Source: Bacteroidota bacterium
Lineage (GTDB): Bacteria > Bacteroidota > Bacteroidia > NS11-12g > UBA9320
Direction: 5' to 3'
Assembly (NCBI GenBank): GCA_947468275.1
Contig: CANIKO010000002.1
Coordinates: 1-64,000 of the forward strand
Length of the DNA stretch: 64,000 nt
How positions within the stretch are numbered: position 1 is the first letter of the stretch; each line of letters opens with the position of its first letter. This document shows, piece after piece, positions 10,230 to 20,241 of the stretch. The notes below the pieces were generated by a model. It saw nothing but the letters and a program-made list of their open reading frames with translations. It was not told the origin of the DNA and did not search any database. A program made the translations under genes and the position numbers.

Positions 10230-10428
10230 TTTTTTCTTTCCCGTTTTTTACATATTCAGAAAATAAAATTCTTTCTCCGGTATCATTTGCCTTGGCCTCA
10301 TCATACAATCGCACATCCTCAATGGCATCCAGCTCTTCCATAATACTTTCAAATTCCTTTGCCGAAAGCACAACCAATGATTTTTTACCTTTTGAATCTT
10401 TAATAAATTGTGGGTTTAGAGTAAGCAT
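10222..10428 (-). CDS. Type II antitoxin, Phd/YefM-like
   Basis: Antitoxin of 68 residues upstream of the broken RelE/ParE gene. The N-terminal half (MLTLNPQFIKDSKGKKSLVV, then LSAKEFESIMEELD) matches the DNA-binding, dimerising part of Phd/YefM proteins; the acidic C-terminal part (DVRLYDEAKANDTGER) would wrap the toxin. Gene order and the 8-base overlap are typical of the family. With the toxin damaged, it may now serve only as an autoregulator or as protection against related toxins (inference). Confidence 0.8.
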   Translation of the reverse strand: MLTLNPQFIKDSKGKKSLVVLSAKEFESIMEELDAIEDVRLYDEAKANDTGERILFSEYVKNGKEKNA

Positions 10429-10585
10429 ACCTTGTAATTATAAAATAGTGTTGCATAAATTTATATAATTAAATTGAAACTATTTCTTACCCATCCGCGA
10501 TTTAAAATCTTACCTCTATTTAGACAATAGTTATTATTTATATAAAGTTAATTTTCAAATCTCCAAATTTTCAAATTTTCAAATC

Positions 10586-10593
10586 TATTTTTG
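10586..10593 (+). promoter_or_regulatory. -7 box TATTTTTG of purD
   Basis: Perfect TAnnTTTG match ending seven bases before the purD ATG at 10601. A transcription start about seven bases after the box centre would fall at or just before the start codon, so the mRNA is probably leaderless. Confidence 0.55.
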
Positions 10594-10600
10594 CGGCACA

Positions 10601-11875
10601 ATGATGCGTATTTTAATTTTAGGGTCTGGCGGCCGCGAATGCACCTTTGCATGGAAACTGGCTCAGGAACTTCCCAAAGAAAATATTTTTATAACTCCAG
10701 GAAATGCTGGAACAGCAGTATACGGAACCAACTTAAATTTATCCATATTAGATTTTGAAGCCATTGGTAAATTTTGTACTGAGAATTCAATTGATACCTT
10801 ATTGCCCGGTGGTGAAGATTCGCTGGTGGCAGGCATCCAAAATTATTTTGAAAGCAACGAAAATTTAAAGCATATTTATGTTTTTGGCCCTGATAAAATT
10901 GGTGCTATGTTGGAAGGGAGTAAGGATTTTGCCAAAAAATTTATGGCCAAACACGGTATTCCTACCGCCAAATATCAATCATTTATAAAAGGGCAAGAAA
11001 AAGAAGCGAAAGCATTTTTAAAAACTATGAATCCGCCCTATGTTATTAAAGCCGATGGATTGGCCGCTGGAAAAGGGGTAGTGATACCTGAAACCTTGGC
11101 CGAGGCTGAAAATTGGGTGGTCGATATGTTGGTGAACGAGCAATTTGGACAAGCTAGCAGCACTATTGTTATCGAAGAATTTTTAACAGGAATAGAGGTT
11201 TCGTTTTTTGCCATTACGGATGGAAAAGATTATCTATTGATGCCTGAAGCCAAGGATTACAAGCGCATAGGCGAAAAAGATACTGGACCAAATACGGGCG
11301 GAATGGGCGCTGTTTCACCGGTTTCTTTTGTGGATGAAACTTTTAAAAACAAAGTGATAGAACAGGTTGTTAAACCAACAATGAGTGGATTGAAAAAAGA
11401 GGCTATAAATTATAGAGGTTTTGTATTTTTTGGGTTGATAAATGTGGAGGGTAATCCTTTTGTAATCGAATACAACTGCCGAATGGGCGACCCTGAAACC
11501 GAGGTGGTATTGCCCAGATTAAAAAACAGCTTGAGCGAAATAATAAATAAAGCAAAAAACGGAACCTTTTCAGAAATAGTTCCGAAATTGGATGAACGGT
11601 ATTGTACAACCGTAATGCTGGTGGCAGGTGGTTATCCCGGAGATTATGAAAAAGGAAAAACCATTGAAATTGGAACTGTAACTAACAGCATTGTTTTTCA
11701 TGCTGGAACAAAGATGAATGATGGTATATTACAATCCAACGGCGGCAGAGTGATAGCTGTTAGTTCGTTTGGTGAAACGATGAATGAAGCTTTGGATAAA
11801 AGTTATTCAAGCATTAAAAATATTAATTTTGAAGGAATGAATTACCGAAAGGATATTGGGAGAGACCTTTTGTAA
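10601..11875 (+). CDS. purD: Phosphoribosylamine--glycine ligase (GARS)
   Basis: Second step of de novo purine synthesis: ATP-dependent joining of phosphoribosylamine and glycine. It opens with the N-terminal GSGGRE loop. The ATP-grasp domain holds VIKADGLAAGKGVVIPE, FLTGIEVSFFAITDG, KRIGEKDTGPNTGGMGAVSP and the metal-binding YNCRMGDPETE. The C-terminal domain follows with VMLVAGGYPGDYEKGK. The 424 residues are normal for the family. Two tandem ATG codons are possible starts. It stands alone; the next gene downstream is a small membrane protein. Confidence 0.97.
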   Translation: MMRILILGSGGRECTFAWKLAQELPKENIFITPGNAGTAVYGTNLNLSILDFEAIGKFCTENSIDTLLPGGEDSLVAGIQNYFESNENLKHIYVFGPDKIGAMLEGSKDFAKKFMAKHGIPTAKYQSFIKGQEKEAKAFLKTMNPPYVIKADGLAAGKGVVIPETLAEAENWVVDMLVNEQFGQASSTIVIEEFLTGIEVSFFAITDGKDYLLMPEAKDYKRIGEKDTGPNTGGMGAVSPVSFVDETFKNKVIEQVVKPTMSGLKKEAINYRGFVFFGLINVEGNPFVIEYNCRMGDPETEVVLPRLKNSLSEIINKAKNGTFSEIVPKLDERYCTTVMLVAGGYPGDYEKGKTIEIGTVTNSIVFHAGTKMNDGILQSNGGRVIAVSSFGETMNEALDKSYSSIKNINFEGMNYRKDIGRDLL

Positions 11876-11918
11876 TGTCTAATGATAAACTTTTAGTTTT
11901 AAACTTTTAACTTAAAAA

Positions 11919-12077
11919 ATGGAAATATTAAATAAAATCTGGAGTTATATAACCTTCAAAAAAAACCCTGAAGCAAAGGGAAACTCGTATCTAAGAGCTA
12001 TGCATGGCATTAATAAGTTATCTATCGCCATGTTTCTTGTGGCCATTGTTATTTTAATTATTAAGTGTACTCGATAA
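11919..12077 (+). CDS. Small membrane protein, DUF6728-like
   Basis: A 52-residue reading frame beginning MEILNKIWSYITFKKNPEAK and ending in a single transmembrane helix (KLSIAMFLVAIVILIIK). The pattern of a WSYITFKKNP start, a central 'LRAMHGINK' and a C-terminal helix matches, from memory, the DUF6728 family found across Bacteroidota. It starts 43 bases after purD and stops 7 bases before the adenosyltransferase, fitting one transcript. Function unknown. Confidence 0.8.
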   Translation: MEILNKIWSYITFKKNPEAKGNSYLRAMHGINKLSIAMFLVAIVILIIKCTR

Positions 12078-12084
12078 GAATTAC

Positions 12085-12624
12085 ATGAAGATTTACACAA
12101 AAACGGGTGACAAAGGCGAAACTTCACTAATTGGCGGGGTAAGAGTAAAAAAATCGAACCTTAGAATTGAAGCCTATGGAACAGTTGATGAACTAAATTC
12201 CTGGATTGGAGTTCTTAGAAACATTGATGAAATCTCTAATCCTGAATTATTTCAAAAAATACAGGATATGCTTTTTACGATTGGTTCTCATTTGGCCTCT
12301 CATCCCGAGAAAGGCAGAATGAAACTTCCTGAAATTTTGGATTCGGATATTGATATATTAGAAAAAGACATCGACAGAATGGAGAATGATTTGCCTCCAT
12401 TAATGACTTTTATTTTACCTGGAAGTTCATTGCAAAACAGCTATTGCCACATAGCCCGAACCGTTTGCCGCCGTGCCGAACGCTGTGTGGTTGAGCTTTC
12501 GCTTAATGAAAAAGTAGAGGAAATTATTATAAAATATTTAAATCGACTTTCTGATCATTTATTTGTTTTATCGAGGTATATCACTCTAAAACAAAACGGA
12601 GAGGATATTCCTTGGAAACCTTAA
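12085..12624 (+). CDS. Cob(I)alamin adenosyltransferase, PduO type
   Basis: Transfers adenosyl from ATP to cob(I)alamin or its precursor, making coenzyme B12. The N-terminal KIYTKTGDKGETSLIGGVRV and AYGTVDELNSWIG motifs form the ATP site, and the C-terminal helices carry RTVCRRAERCVVEL and YLNRLSDHLFVLSRY. At 179 residues it has the usual family length. It starts seven bases after the DUF6728-like gene. No other cobalamin genes are nearby, so it may serve salvage. Confidence 0.93.
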   Translation: MKIYTKTGDKGETSLIGGVRVKKSNLRIEAYGTVDELNSWIGVLRNIDEISNPELFQKIQDMLFTIGSHLASHPEKGRMKLPEILDSDIDILEKDIDRMENDLPPLMTFILPGSSLQNSYCHIARTVCRRAERCVVELSLNEKVEEIIIKYLNRLSDHLFVLSRYITLKQNGEDIPWKP

Positions 12625-12629
12625 CACGA

Positions 12630-13355
12630 CTACTTACCTTGGCCTTGCTGCATATATTGAGCTATCCGCTCAAGGTACAATCGAGGAAAAGAAAACTCAG
12701 GGTAAATTTTTAAAGCTTTCTGAAAATAGGGAACGGCATTTTTTATGTGCTCTACATTTCCTGTTCTATCAGCTAATTCAGCTAAAATAGCACCTTTCAT
12801 ATTATAACACGCTGCTAATATTGGCACCGATTGACTTTCACCACTTGGCAACTGAACTACTATTTTTTTGGTAGTATCTGCCTTGGCAATCATAATATCC
12901 GCCAAACTATCCGCCTCATTATATTTTTCACTATCAAAACACATCCCGGCTATTTTATATAAGTAAGTATAATCTTGAGATGCAGCAAATAATGTATTAA
13001 AATTGATAATTGACTTTTCAATATTATTAAGTCTTCCGTTTCCTATACCCACCAATTCTAATAATTTTAAATTTTTAGGCTGCTTTAATAATACTTGCTC
13101 GCCTAATCTCACTCCACCTTCAAAGTTTCCCGAATGAATATAAATGCGAGCCAATGAGTCTTTCCACTCCAAATTTGCGGTATCATTCAATAATAAATTA
13201 TTATAAGCAAATGCCGCGGTAGCAAAGTCTTTATTTTTTAGTGCCTGAGCTAATAGTTTTTTTGAATTGTCAGCTTGTTTACAATTTGACAACAACAAAA
13301 CAAGAGTTAAAAAACTTCCCATTTTTTTCAAAAAGTTAAAATATTTTCTTTTCAT
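12630..13355 (-). CDS. TPR-repeat lipoprotein
   Basis: 241 residues. The signal peptide ends in a lipobox-like LLLSNC, so the mature protein is probably lipidated at Cys25. The rest is helical and fits tetratricopeptide repeats (about 34-70, 70-105, 127-155 and a C-terminal one, NAVPYFQKALKIYPEFSFPRLY). TPR lipoproteins usually act as scaffolds at the envelope; no specific partner is visible. It converges with the adenosyltransferase with only five bases between the stop codons. Confidence 0.8.
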   Translation of the reverse strand: MKRKYFNFLKKMGSFLTLVLLLSNCKQADNSKKLLAQALKNKDFATAAFAYNNLLLNDTANLEWKDSLARIYIHSGNFEGGVRLGEQVLLKQPKNLKLLELVGIGNGRLNNIEKSIINFNTLFAASQDYTYLYKIAGMCFDSEKYNEADSLADIMIAKADTTKKIVVQLPSGESQSVPILAACYNMKGAILAELADRTGNVEHIKNAVPYFQKALKIYPEFSFPRLYLERIAQYMQQGQGK

Positions 13356-13861
13356 TTTTACGTTAATATATATCTGAGCCTGCGAAAGTATTAAAGTTTT
13401 ATTGATAATTATTTTTAAAATAGGAGAACTACTTAATTATAACTTTAAAAAAAACATACCGCCAGATCCGGAGTAAAACAATTGCATTTAATAAAACTTA
13501 ATTTATACTTCCAAATCTGAAAGACAGAAATAGTTAATTCATTCATTTTCAAAAATATATTTAAAAATATCTGATATAAATCATAATTAAACTTCTATAC
13601 TTTCATACTCAAGATAATACCTTTGTATACCTATTAACCCCTATTATCGTGCGTGATGTGTTGTGTTGTCTTTTTAATTTTTTTCTCGAAAAAATATTCC
13701 TGAAATATTCAAATTATGTTAAGAAAATAAAGCCTTTTGTATTTACAATGGTTAAATATTTAAGGTTCGGGGTACATCCTTATTTTTTAAAAGACATAAT
13801 TAAGACAATTAATTTTAAGAATCCGGTAACATTATTTGACAAGAATTCATCTTATCATGCA
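13356..13861 (+). promoter_or_regulatory. Promoter region of the giant PKD protein, with an Fnr-like palindrome
   Basis: About 500 AT-rich bases with no supported gene. A TAnnTTTG box (TACCTTTG, 13618-13625) lies 236 bases before the chosen ATG. A palindrome TGATATAAATCA lies at 13572-13583, its centre 44 bases (about four helix turns) before the box centre. The spacing differs from the 33-34 and 55-56 bases seen at 53-63 kb, so a functional role is uncertain. An open frame runs from 13649 (GTG) into the gene but would put the signal peptide 70 residues inside the protein. Confidence 0.4.
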
Positions 13862-16800
13862 ATGACACTAACTAATTTCATTAAACCGATATTCATCATC
13901 GCTATTTTATTTATTTTTAATAAAAACAGTAAAGCACAATGCGGTGCGATTGAATTAGTTTCTGACAATTATACGTTATGTCAACCTGCACAATTCAAAT
14001 GGGTGTTAAAAAATGTTCCTTCTGGCTCATCGGTATTATGGGATTTTGGACACGGGAAGCAAAATGGCAATGATACCTTTTATGCCTTTATTGATAATCC
14101 AGGAAAAATTTCATTAATTATTAAAATTAATTTGCAGAACGGGGGATATTGCGAATTTAACAAAACTGATTTTGTAGAAGTTTATCCCGTTCCTATTCCT
14201 GTATTAAATATTTCCAGAAAACTATTATGTGATGGGGCTGATTCTGTCACCTTGACTGACCTAACTATGGGTTCAGTGAAGAGAACTTGGGCCACGGATG
14301 GTTTATATTATTACAACACACAGGCAAAATTTTACCATACCTACAAATCAGTGGGGATTAAAAAAATATCAATGGTAGTAGAAGATAACAAAGGTTGTAT
14401 TGGAATTAAAGAATTTGATACAGCAATTGTAATATACAACAAACCTGTAATTGATTTTTCAGCTGATATTACTTCCGGTTGCATAAATAATACTGTTAAA
14501 TTTATCCCAAAAATAAATACGTTTGGAATTTCGATAGATTCATTTATTTGGAATTTTCCAGGCGGACAACCATTTAAACAACTAAGTCAAAATCCTCTTA
14601 ATGTAAATTATTTTACTTCGGGTATTTTTTCACCTAGTTTGGAAATAAAAACTTCCAATGGCTGTGATTATAGGGTTATAAAACCCAACTTTCAGTCATA
14701 TGGAAATCCTGTAATTCTTTCATTAAAACTTTCGGATACATCTGTTTGCATTGGAAAAACAATTACCATAGAAAACCTAGATAAAACATTGCTTGGAACT
14801 TTAAATTGGACCATAAGCGGGACTTCTAATCTTATCCAGCCCGACAAATACACCAATTATGCAACCTATAATGCCATCGGAACATACGATGTATCCTTAA
14901 ATTATAATCATAACGGATGTTTAGCCTCACACAGTTTAATAAATGTGATTAGGGTAAAAGATGTAACTGCGGGTTTTGTTTCAACTGATAATTATCATTG
15001 TAAACTTCCTCACACCATTCACTTCACTAATCTCTCCAAATCATCAGACCCGGGAAGTATTTTTTATAACTGGGAAATTTTTGAAAATTCAACGTTGGTT
15101 CACTTTTCTAACTCGGTGAATGATTCGTTTAAATTAACTAATGCAGGGTTATTTTCTGTGACCCTAACAGCTACGCATTCTAATGGATGCATTGATAGTT
15201 TTTCTAGCAATCATTATATTTCAAATAAAAAAATAGCTCCTGAATTTGATGCTGCATTTAAGGTAGGTTGTGTTAACCAATCCATACAGTTTATTCAAAA
15301 AACTCCTGCAAGTTCTTATCAAGCATTAAATCACTATAAATGGATATTTTATGACAAAGACACTACTAATATTTTAGGATATTCTACCAACTCTAATCCT
15401 TCATTTTCTTATGCGGCTGCAGGAATTTATAAGGTAAAAATGATTGCAGATAACGGTGTAGGGTGCAAAGATTCCTTACAAAAAGATAATTTTATTGAAA
15501 TTGTTAAACCAATAATACATTTTGATTTAGTCCAAAATATTATTTGTAAAAATGATATTTTACATGCCATTGGCAACTCCTCTCCTTCCAATGCTAATTT
15601 CAGATATTTTTGGTATTTGAAGAACAAATTAGATGGCACGGAAATTTATAAGGAATCGGCCACATTTAATGAATTATTGAATAAAGCAGGACAATATGAT
15701 TTTAAATTTGTTCACCAAATAAATACGGGATGTCGCGATAGTATTGTTAATAATCAGCTATTAAATGCTAATGGTATAAATGCAGAAATGCATGTGGATA
15801 CCACAAATGGCTGTTTACCATTTACGGTAAAACCCAATATAAAAATCAGTGAAAATGTCCATTTTGGAAGTTTAAGTAACACCATTCTCTATAAATGGAC
15901 TGCTTCTCCTAATAGTGGAGTTACTATTAATTACGACACGACAAACCATCCAGAATATATTTTTACTACCGCAGGAGAATATCAAATTGAGTCTGAAATA
16001 GTAAATAGTTTAGCATGTTCTCAAAAAATAATTTCTAAAATTATTTATGCAGGGATAAAAGCTGATTTCACAATTTCTGATGCCACTGTTTGTTTCAACC
16101 AAACCATTCAATTAAAGAACAATTCATACTTAAAGCCATCAGGAATTCATTGGATTTTAAATTTAAATACTTTTTCTAATGACCCATTAGATAACTCCGA
16201 AATAAATGCTAAATTTCCTGTGGCAGGATTTCAAACCATCGGATTAGCAATTCATAAATTCAATACTTGTTTTGATACAATATATAAAACTATTCAATCT
16301 ATCGAAGTAAAAGCAGAGTTTGATGCTTTGCAAACTGTAATGAAATGTGCACCAGTTTACGCAAAGTTCATTTCACACTCGACCAATGCCGATTCCTTAA
16401 TTTGGAATTTTGGGGATGGAACTAAAATTTCATCCAGTGTCCCATTAGTAGGAAATATTTATAAGAAAAATACGGATTCAGAAAAAGGATATACAATATC
16501 ACTGATCGCAAAAAGTAAGGAAGGATGTAGTGATACTGTTACAAAACCAAACTACATGAAAATAATTGGGCCCGTGCCTGATTTCTCATTACAAAATTTT
16601 GTCGGATGCACTCCTTTAAATGTTAAAATCATCGACAAGAGTATTAATATATTCAAATATTATATTAGCTATGGAGATAACACTGCAAATGATAGCGTGG
16701 CAGGCAATCACACCTATACTATTTCTAATCCAAATTTAGACTTTGAAACGTATCTACCTAAATTATATTCTGTCGATATTTTGGGGTGTGTTGCGGCGTT

Positions 16801-18697
16801 TGAAAGTAAGGATACAATAGTGGTAAATGCCAACCCAAAGGCACGTTTTATATTAAACGACACTATAGTTTGTGCAAATGAGACCATCAAAATTATTAAT
16901 AAAACAGTGAATGTTACAAATTCCGATTTTTATATTTTTGATGGTTTAGGCAAAACCTTATTAAAATCGGATTCATTAAAACTGGATAAAAAAGGGAATT
17001 ATCAACTCAGCTTAATTGTTAAAAACTTCAGAAAATGCACGGACACAGCTATCTTAAAAATCAAGGTTAACCCTAATCCCATCGCAAATTTTATTTTAAC
17101 CGATACACTTTGTTTATTAAAACCTGTTAATTTTAAAAACCTCTCTACCTCTGAATTTCCTTTGATCGCATACAATTGGAAAATTAAAAATCCTTTAACC
17201 CCCGTTTTGTTTAATACTAATAATTGTAAACATAGTTTTAATAACATTGGAATTGCATCGGTAGTGCTCGCTATAACCGATCAAAATGGATGTCAAAGTA
17301 GTTTATTGCAAAACTTAAGTATTTCTGATCCAGCATCGATCCCCATTGAACCCCTTAAAATGGTGAGTGTAAATTTGGATAACTCGGTAAATATAGTTTC
17401 CTACCCTACAAATTATTACCGATACATAGTGAGTAACTTCTTTTTTAAAAATAATCTTATCTATACAAGTACCTCAAAATCTGAGATACAATTTAATAAC
17501 CTATTACCTGCAAATTATGATTCAATATGTATTGATAGGTCCATAAGCGATGTATGCGGATATGAAAGTTTAACTAGTAATAAACACTGCACTATTTTTT
17601 TAAAAGTTATAAGTAATAAGGCATTTACAAATCAACTTATTTGGACTCCTTATATTGGATGGCCTGCCATTACAAATTATTTGGTGTATCGCAAAAAACA
17701 AAATGACATTAATTATTCATTAATAAAAACCCTGCCTTCAAAAACATATATCTGGTTAGATTCAGGGCTATGTAATATTGAATATTCATATTACATAGTT
17801 GCCAATTACAATGACCTTTCATCCACAAGTAATACGTCTAAAAGTTCACCTCAATTTATTTATCCAACTACCTATTCCAATATTAATAATGTGTCTGTTC
17901 TTAATTCAAATGCCATACAAATTAGATGGGAGGCATCTTCCAATAGTATTTTTAATTATTACACATTATATCGCACATGTATTGAATCCTCAAAAACGAT
18001 TAGCATTAAATTACCATACAATTCATACATTGACAGTAAAGTAAGTACCGACCAACACACCTATTTATATAAATTAACAGAAACAGACCTTTGCGAGAAC
18101 AGCAGTGAGTCCTTTCGTAAAGGAAAATCAATTCTTTTGACGGGAACCTCTAATGATTATAAATCAAATCTGAATTGGAATACATATAAATCATGGAAAT
18201 CAGGAGTAAAAAGCTATTCCATACAAATTGAAAAAGACAACCAGTTTTCGACCATTTACAGCGCTACAAATTCAGATAGCATATTTCAACACTCTCAACA
18301 AAGTGAAATAATTCATGGACCGTATTGCTATAGAATTTTGGCAATTTCAGGCGATGGAATAGATTCAAGTTACTCAAATATCACATGTCTAATCTCACCA
18401 TCTACTCTTTATTTTGCAAATGCTTTTTCGCCTAATTCCGATGGCATTAACGATAAAATAGGAGCAAAATCATTATTTGTTTATAACCACACTGCTATCT
18501 TAGGACGAAATTTTAGTCTAAGAATTTATAATCTCTATGGTGAAATTGTATTTGAGAGTATTAATCTTGATGAAGAATGGGATGGAATGTATAAAGGCAA
18601 AATGGTTCAAGAAGGCGTTTACATTTACCATTTAAAAGCACTTGGAGCCGATTATCGCAGCTATTATATTAAAGGCTTAATTACTATAATTCGATAA
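13862..18697 (+). CDS. Giant PKD-domain protein with gliding-motility-type C-terminal domain
   Basis: Secreted adhesin-like protein of about 1611 residues. From ATG 13862 the signal peptide reads MTLTNFIKPIFIIAILFIFN and ends near KAQ. Many PKD-like beta-sandwich repeats follow, recognised by WDFGHG, WNFGDGTK and recurring 'NGC.D' turns, roughly one per 85-95 residues. A fibronectin-III-like stretch (about 1180-1500) precedes the C-terminus, where ANAFSPNSDGINDKIG, LRIYNLYGEIVFES, EWDGMYKGK and GVYIYHLKA mark the gliding-motility-associated (CHU_C, type B) sorting domain. Such proteins are T9SS substrates at the cell surface. The specific ligand cannot be read from sequence. Confidence 0.88.
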   Translation: MTLTNFIKPIFIIAILFIFNKNSKAQCGAIELVSDNYTLCQPAQFKWVLKNVPSGSSVLWDFGHGKQNGNDTFYAFIDNPGKISLIIKINLQNGGYCEFNKTDFVEVYPVPIPVLNISRKLLCDGADSVTLTDLTMGSVKRTWATDGLYYYNTQAKFYHTYKSVGIKKISMVVEDNKGCIGIKEFDTAIVIYNKPVIDFSADITSGCINNTVKFIPKINTFGISIDSFIWNFPGGQPFKQLSQNPLNVNYFTSGIFSPSLEIKTSNGCDYRVIKPNFQSYGNPVILSLKLSDTSVCIGKTITIENLDKTLLGTLNWTISGTSNLIQPDKYTNYATYNAIGTYDVSLNYNHNGCLASHSLINVIRVKDVTAGFVSTDNYHCKLPHTIHFTNLSKSSDPGSIFYNWEIFENSTLVHFSNSVNDSFKLTNAGLFSVTLTATHSNGCIDSFSSNHYISNKKIAPEFDAAFKVGCVNQSIQFIQKTPASSYQALNHYKWIFYDKDTTNILGYSTNSNPSFSYAAAGIYKVKMIADNGVGCKDSLQKDNFIEIVKPIIHFDLVQNIICKNDILHAIGNSSPSNANFRYFWYLKNKLDGTEIYKESATFNELLNKAGQYDFKFVHQINTGCRDSIVNNQLLNANGINAEMHVDTTNGCLPFTVKPNIKISENVHFGSLSNTILYKWTASPNSGVTINYDTTNHPEYIFTTAGEYQIESEIVNSLACSQKIISKIIYAGIKADFTISDATVCFNQTIQLKNNSYLKPSGIHWILNLNTFSNDPLDNSEINAKFPVAGFQTIGLAIHKFNTCFDTIYKTIQSIEVKAEFDALQTVMKCAPVYAKFISHSTNADSLIWNFGDGTKISSSVPLVGNIYKKNTDSEKGYTISLIAKSKEGCSDTVTKPNYMKIIGPVPDFSLQNFVGCTPLNVKIIDKSINIFKYYISYGDNTANDSVAGNHTYTISNPNLDFETYLPKLYSVDILGCVAAFESKDTIVVNANPKARFILNDTIVCANETIKIINKTVNVTNSDFYIFDGLGKTLLKSDSLKLDKKGNYQLSLIVKNFRKCTDTAILKIKVNPNPIANFILTDTLCLLKPVNFKNLSTSEFPLIAYNWKIKNPLTPVLFNTNNCKHSFNNIGIASVVLAITDQNGCQSSLLQNLSISDPASIPIEPLKMVSVNLDNSVNIVSYPTNYYRYIVSNFFFKNNLIYTSTSKSEIQFNNLLPANYDSICIDRSISDVCGYESLTSNKHCTIFLKVISNKAFTNQLIWTPYIGWPAITNYLVYRKKQNDINYSLIKTLPSKTYIWLDSGLCNIEYSYYIVANYNDLSSTSNTSKSSPQFIYPTTYSNINNVSVLNSNAIQIRWEASSNSIFNYYTLYRTCIESSKTISIKLPYNSYIDSKVSTDQHTYLYKLTETDLCENSSESFRKGKSILLTGTSNDYKSNLNWNTYKSWKSGVKSYSIQIEKDNQFSTIYSATNSDSIFQHSQQSEIIHGPYCYRILAISGDGIDSSYSNITCLISPSTLYFANAFSPNSDGINDKIGAKSLFVYNHTAILGRNFSLRIYNLYGEIVFESINLDEEWDGMYKGKMVQEGVYIYHLKALGADYRSYYIKGLITIIR

Positions 18698-18818
18698 TTT
18701 TAGACCAATTACTATTTGTTTTTCAAGTTTTTTATAGGATGAATAATTCGGATTATGAGAAGACCATAAAATCAAAAAACAGCTATAAAAAATCATAGCA
18801 ATATCTTTTTGGCAAAAG

Positions 18819-18826
18819 TATATTTG
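18819..18826 (+). promoter_or_regulatory. -7 box TATATTTG of ffh
   Basis: Perfect TAnnTTTG box only five bases before the ffh ATG at 18832. The expected transcription start coincides with the start codon, making this the clearest leaderless candidate in the window. Confidence 0.6.
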
Positions 18827-18831
18827 CGGCC

Positions 18832-20130
18832 ATGTTCGAAAATCTTAGCCTTCGATTAGAAAAAGCCATCAAAACCCTTAAAGGTCAAGGGAAAATTACT
18901 GAAATAAACGTTGCAGAAACCGTAAAAGAAATTCGCCGTGCATTATTAGATGCCGACGTAAGTTTTAAAATTGCTAAAGATTTTACCGCTGGTATAAAAG
19001 ACAAAGCACTTGGTCAAAATGTGTTGACCAGTATTTCACCTGGCCAATTAATGACCAAAATTGTGCACGATGAAATGGTTGAATTATTGGGGGGCAGTAA
19101 AACTGATATCAATATTAAAGGAAGTCCGGCAGTTATACTTATTGCAGGTTTGCAAGGTTCAGGTAAAACTACTTTCACCGGTAAACTTGCCCACCATTTA
19201 AAATCAAAAGGAAAAAGTCCATACATCATTGCATGCGACGTTTATCGCCCAGCGGCTATCGAGCAAATAAAAGTTTTAGGTCAATTAGTTGGAGTTCCTG
19301 TATATTTTGAAGACAACAATAAGGACCCACGACAAATTGCGACAAATGGAATAAAGCAAGCCAAAATTTTATCACATGACGTTGTTATCATTGATACCGC
19401 CGGCCGTTTGAGTATAGATGAGGAAATGATGAAGGAAATAGCCGAAATTAAAAGTGCGGTAAACCCTTCAGAAACCTTGTTTGTGGTAGATAGTATGACT
19501 GGGCAAGATGCTGTTAATACAGCAAAAGCCTTTAACGACCGATTAGATTTTGATGGAGTGGTACTTACAAAATTAGATGGTGATACAAGAGGTGGTGCGG
19601 CTTTATCAATCAAATCTGTTGTAAATAAACCGATCAAATTTGTAAGCATGGGCGAAAAGCCTGAGGCCCTAGATGTATTTTATCCAGATAGGATGGCAAG
19701 TCGCATTTTAGGCATGGGTGATATTGTATCCTTGGTTGAAAAAGCTCAGCTTACCTATAATGCAGAAGAAGCAGAACGCATGGACAAGCGTTTGCGCAAG
19801 AATGAATTTAATTTTGAAGATTTCATGAAACAGATCAGCCAAATTAAAAAAATGGGAAATCTTAAAGATCTTATGGGAATGATACCTGGCGTAGGTAAAG
19901 CCATGAAAGACGTTGATATATCTGATGATTCTTTTAAGCACATTGAAGCTATGATACAATCCATGACGATAAAAGAAAGGCAAAATCCAGAAATAATTGA
20001 TGGCAATCGCAAAAAAAGAATAGCCGCAGGAAGCGGTAATACCATTATTGAAGTTAATAAATTAATGAAGCAATACGAGGAAATGCGTAAAATGATAAAA
20101 TCAATGAACAAAATGCGGCCAAGCCGATAA
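18832..20130 (+). CDS. ffh: Signal recognition particle protein Ffh
   Basis: GTPase of the signal recognition particle, which targets membrane proteins to the translocon. The N domain (about 1-90) is followed by the G domain with GLQGSGKT (106-113), DVYRPAAIEQ, DTAGRLS and TKLDGDTRGGAAL. The Met-rich M domain (about 300-432) includes MGNLKDLMGMIPGVGKAM and GSGNTIIEVNKLMKQYEEM, which bind the signal peptide and 4.5S RNA. At 432 residues it is normal length. No 4.5S RNA gene was recognised nearby. Confidence 0.98.
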   Translation: MFENLSLRLEKAIKTLKGQGKITEINVAETVKEIRRALLDADVSFKIAKDFTAGIKDKALGQNVLTSISPGQLMTKIVHDEMVELLGGSKTDINIKGSPAVILIAGLQGSGKTTFTGKLAHHLKSKGKSPYIIACDVYRPAAIEQIKVLGQLVGVPVYFEDNNKDPRQIATNGIKQAKILSHDVVIIDTAGRLSIDEEMMKEIAEIKSAVNPSETLFVVDSMTGQDAVNTAKAFNDRLDFDGVVLTKLDGDTRGGAALSIKSVVNKPIKFVSMGEKPEALDVFYPDRMASRILGMGDIVSLVEKAQLTYNAEEAERMDKRLRKNEFNFEDFMKQISQIKKMGNLKDLMGMIPGVGKAMKDVDISDDSFKHIEAMIQSMTIKERQNPEIIDGNRKKRIAAGSGNTIIEVNKLMKQYEEMRKMIKSMNKMRPSR

Positions 20131-20211
20131 TTGAGCTTTATTCATAAATTTCTTTTTTTTTAATTATTCCATATATTTTTAAATAAAAGAGTTATATGTC
20201 CTTTTATACGT

Positions 20212-20219
20212 TACATTTG
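20212..20219 (+). promoter_or_regulatory. -7 box TACATTTG of the second PKD protein
   Basis: Perfect TAnnTTTG match 22 bases before the ATG at 20242. Confidence 0.5.
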
Positions 20220-20241
20220 AAAAAATATAATGGTATAAATC

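Noticed and set aside
13649-13861. N-terminal extension of the giant PKD protein from a GTG
   Set aside because: The signal peptide MTLTNFIKPIF... begins at 13862; an added 71 residues would bury it.
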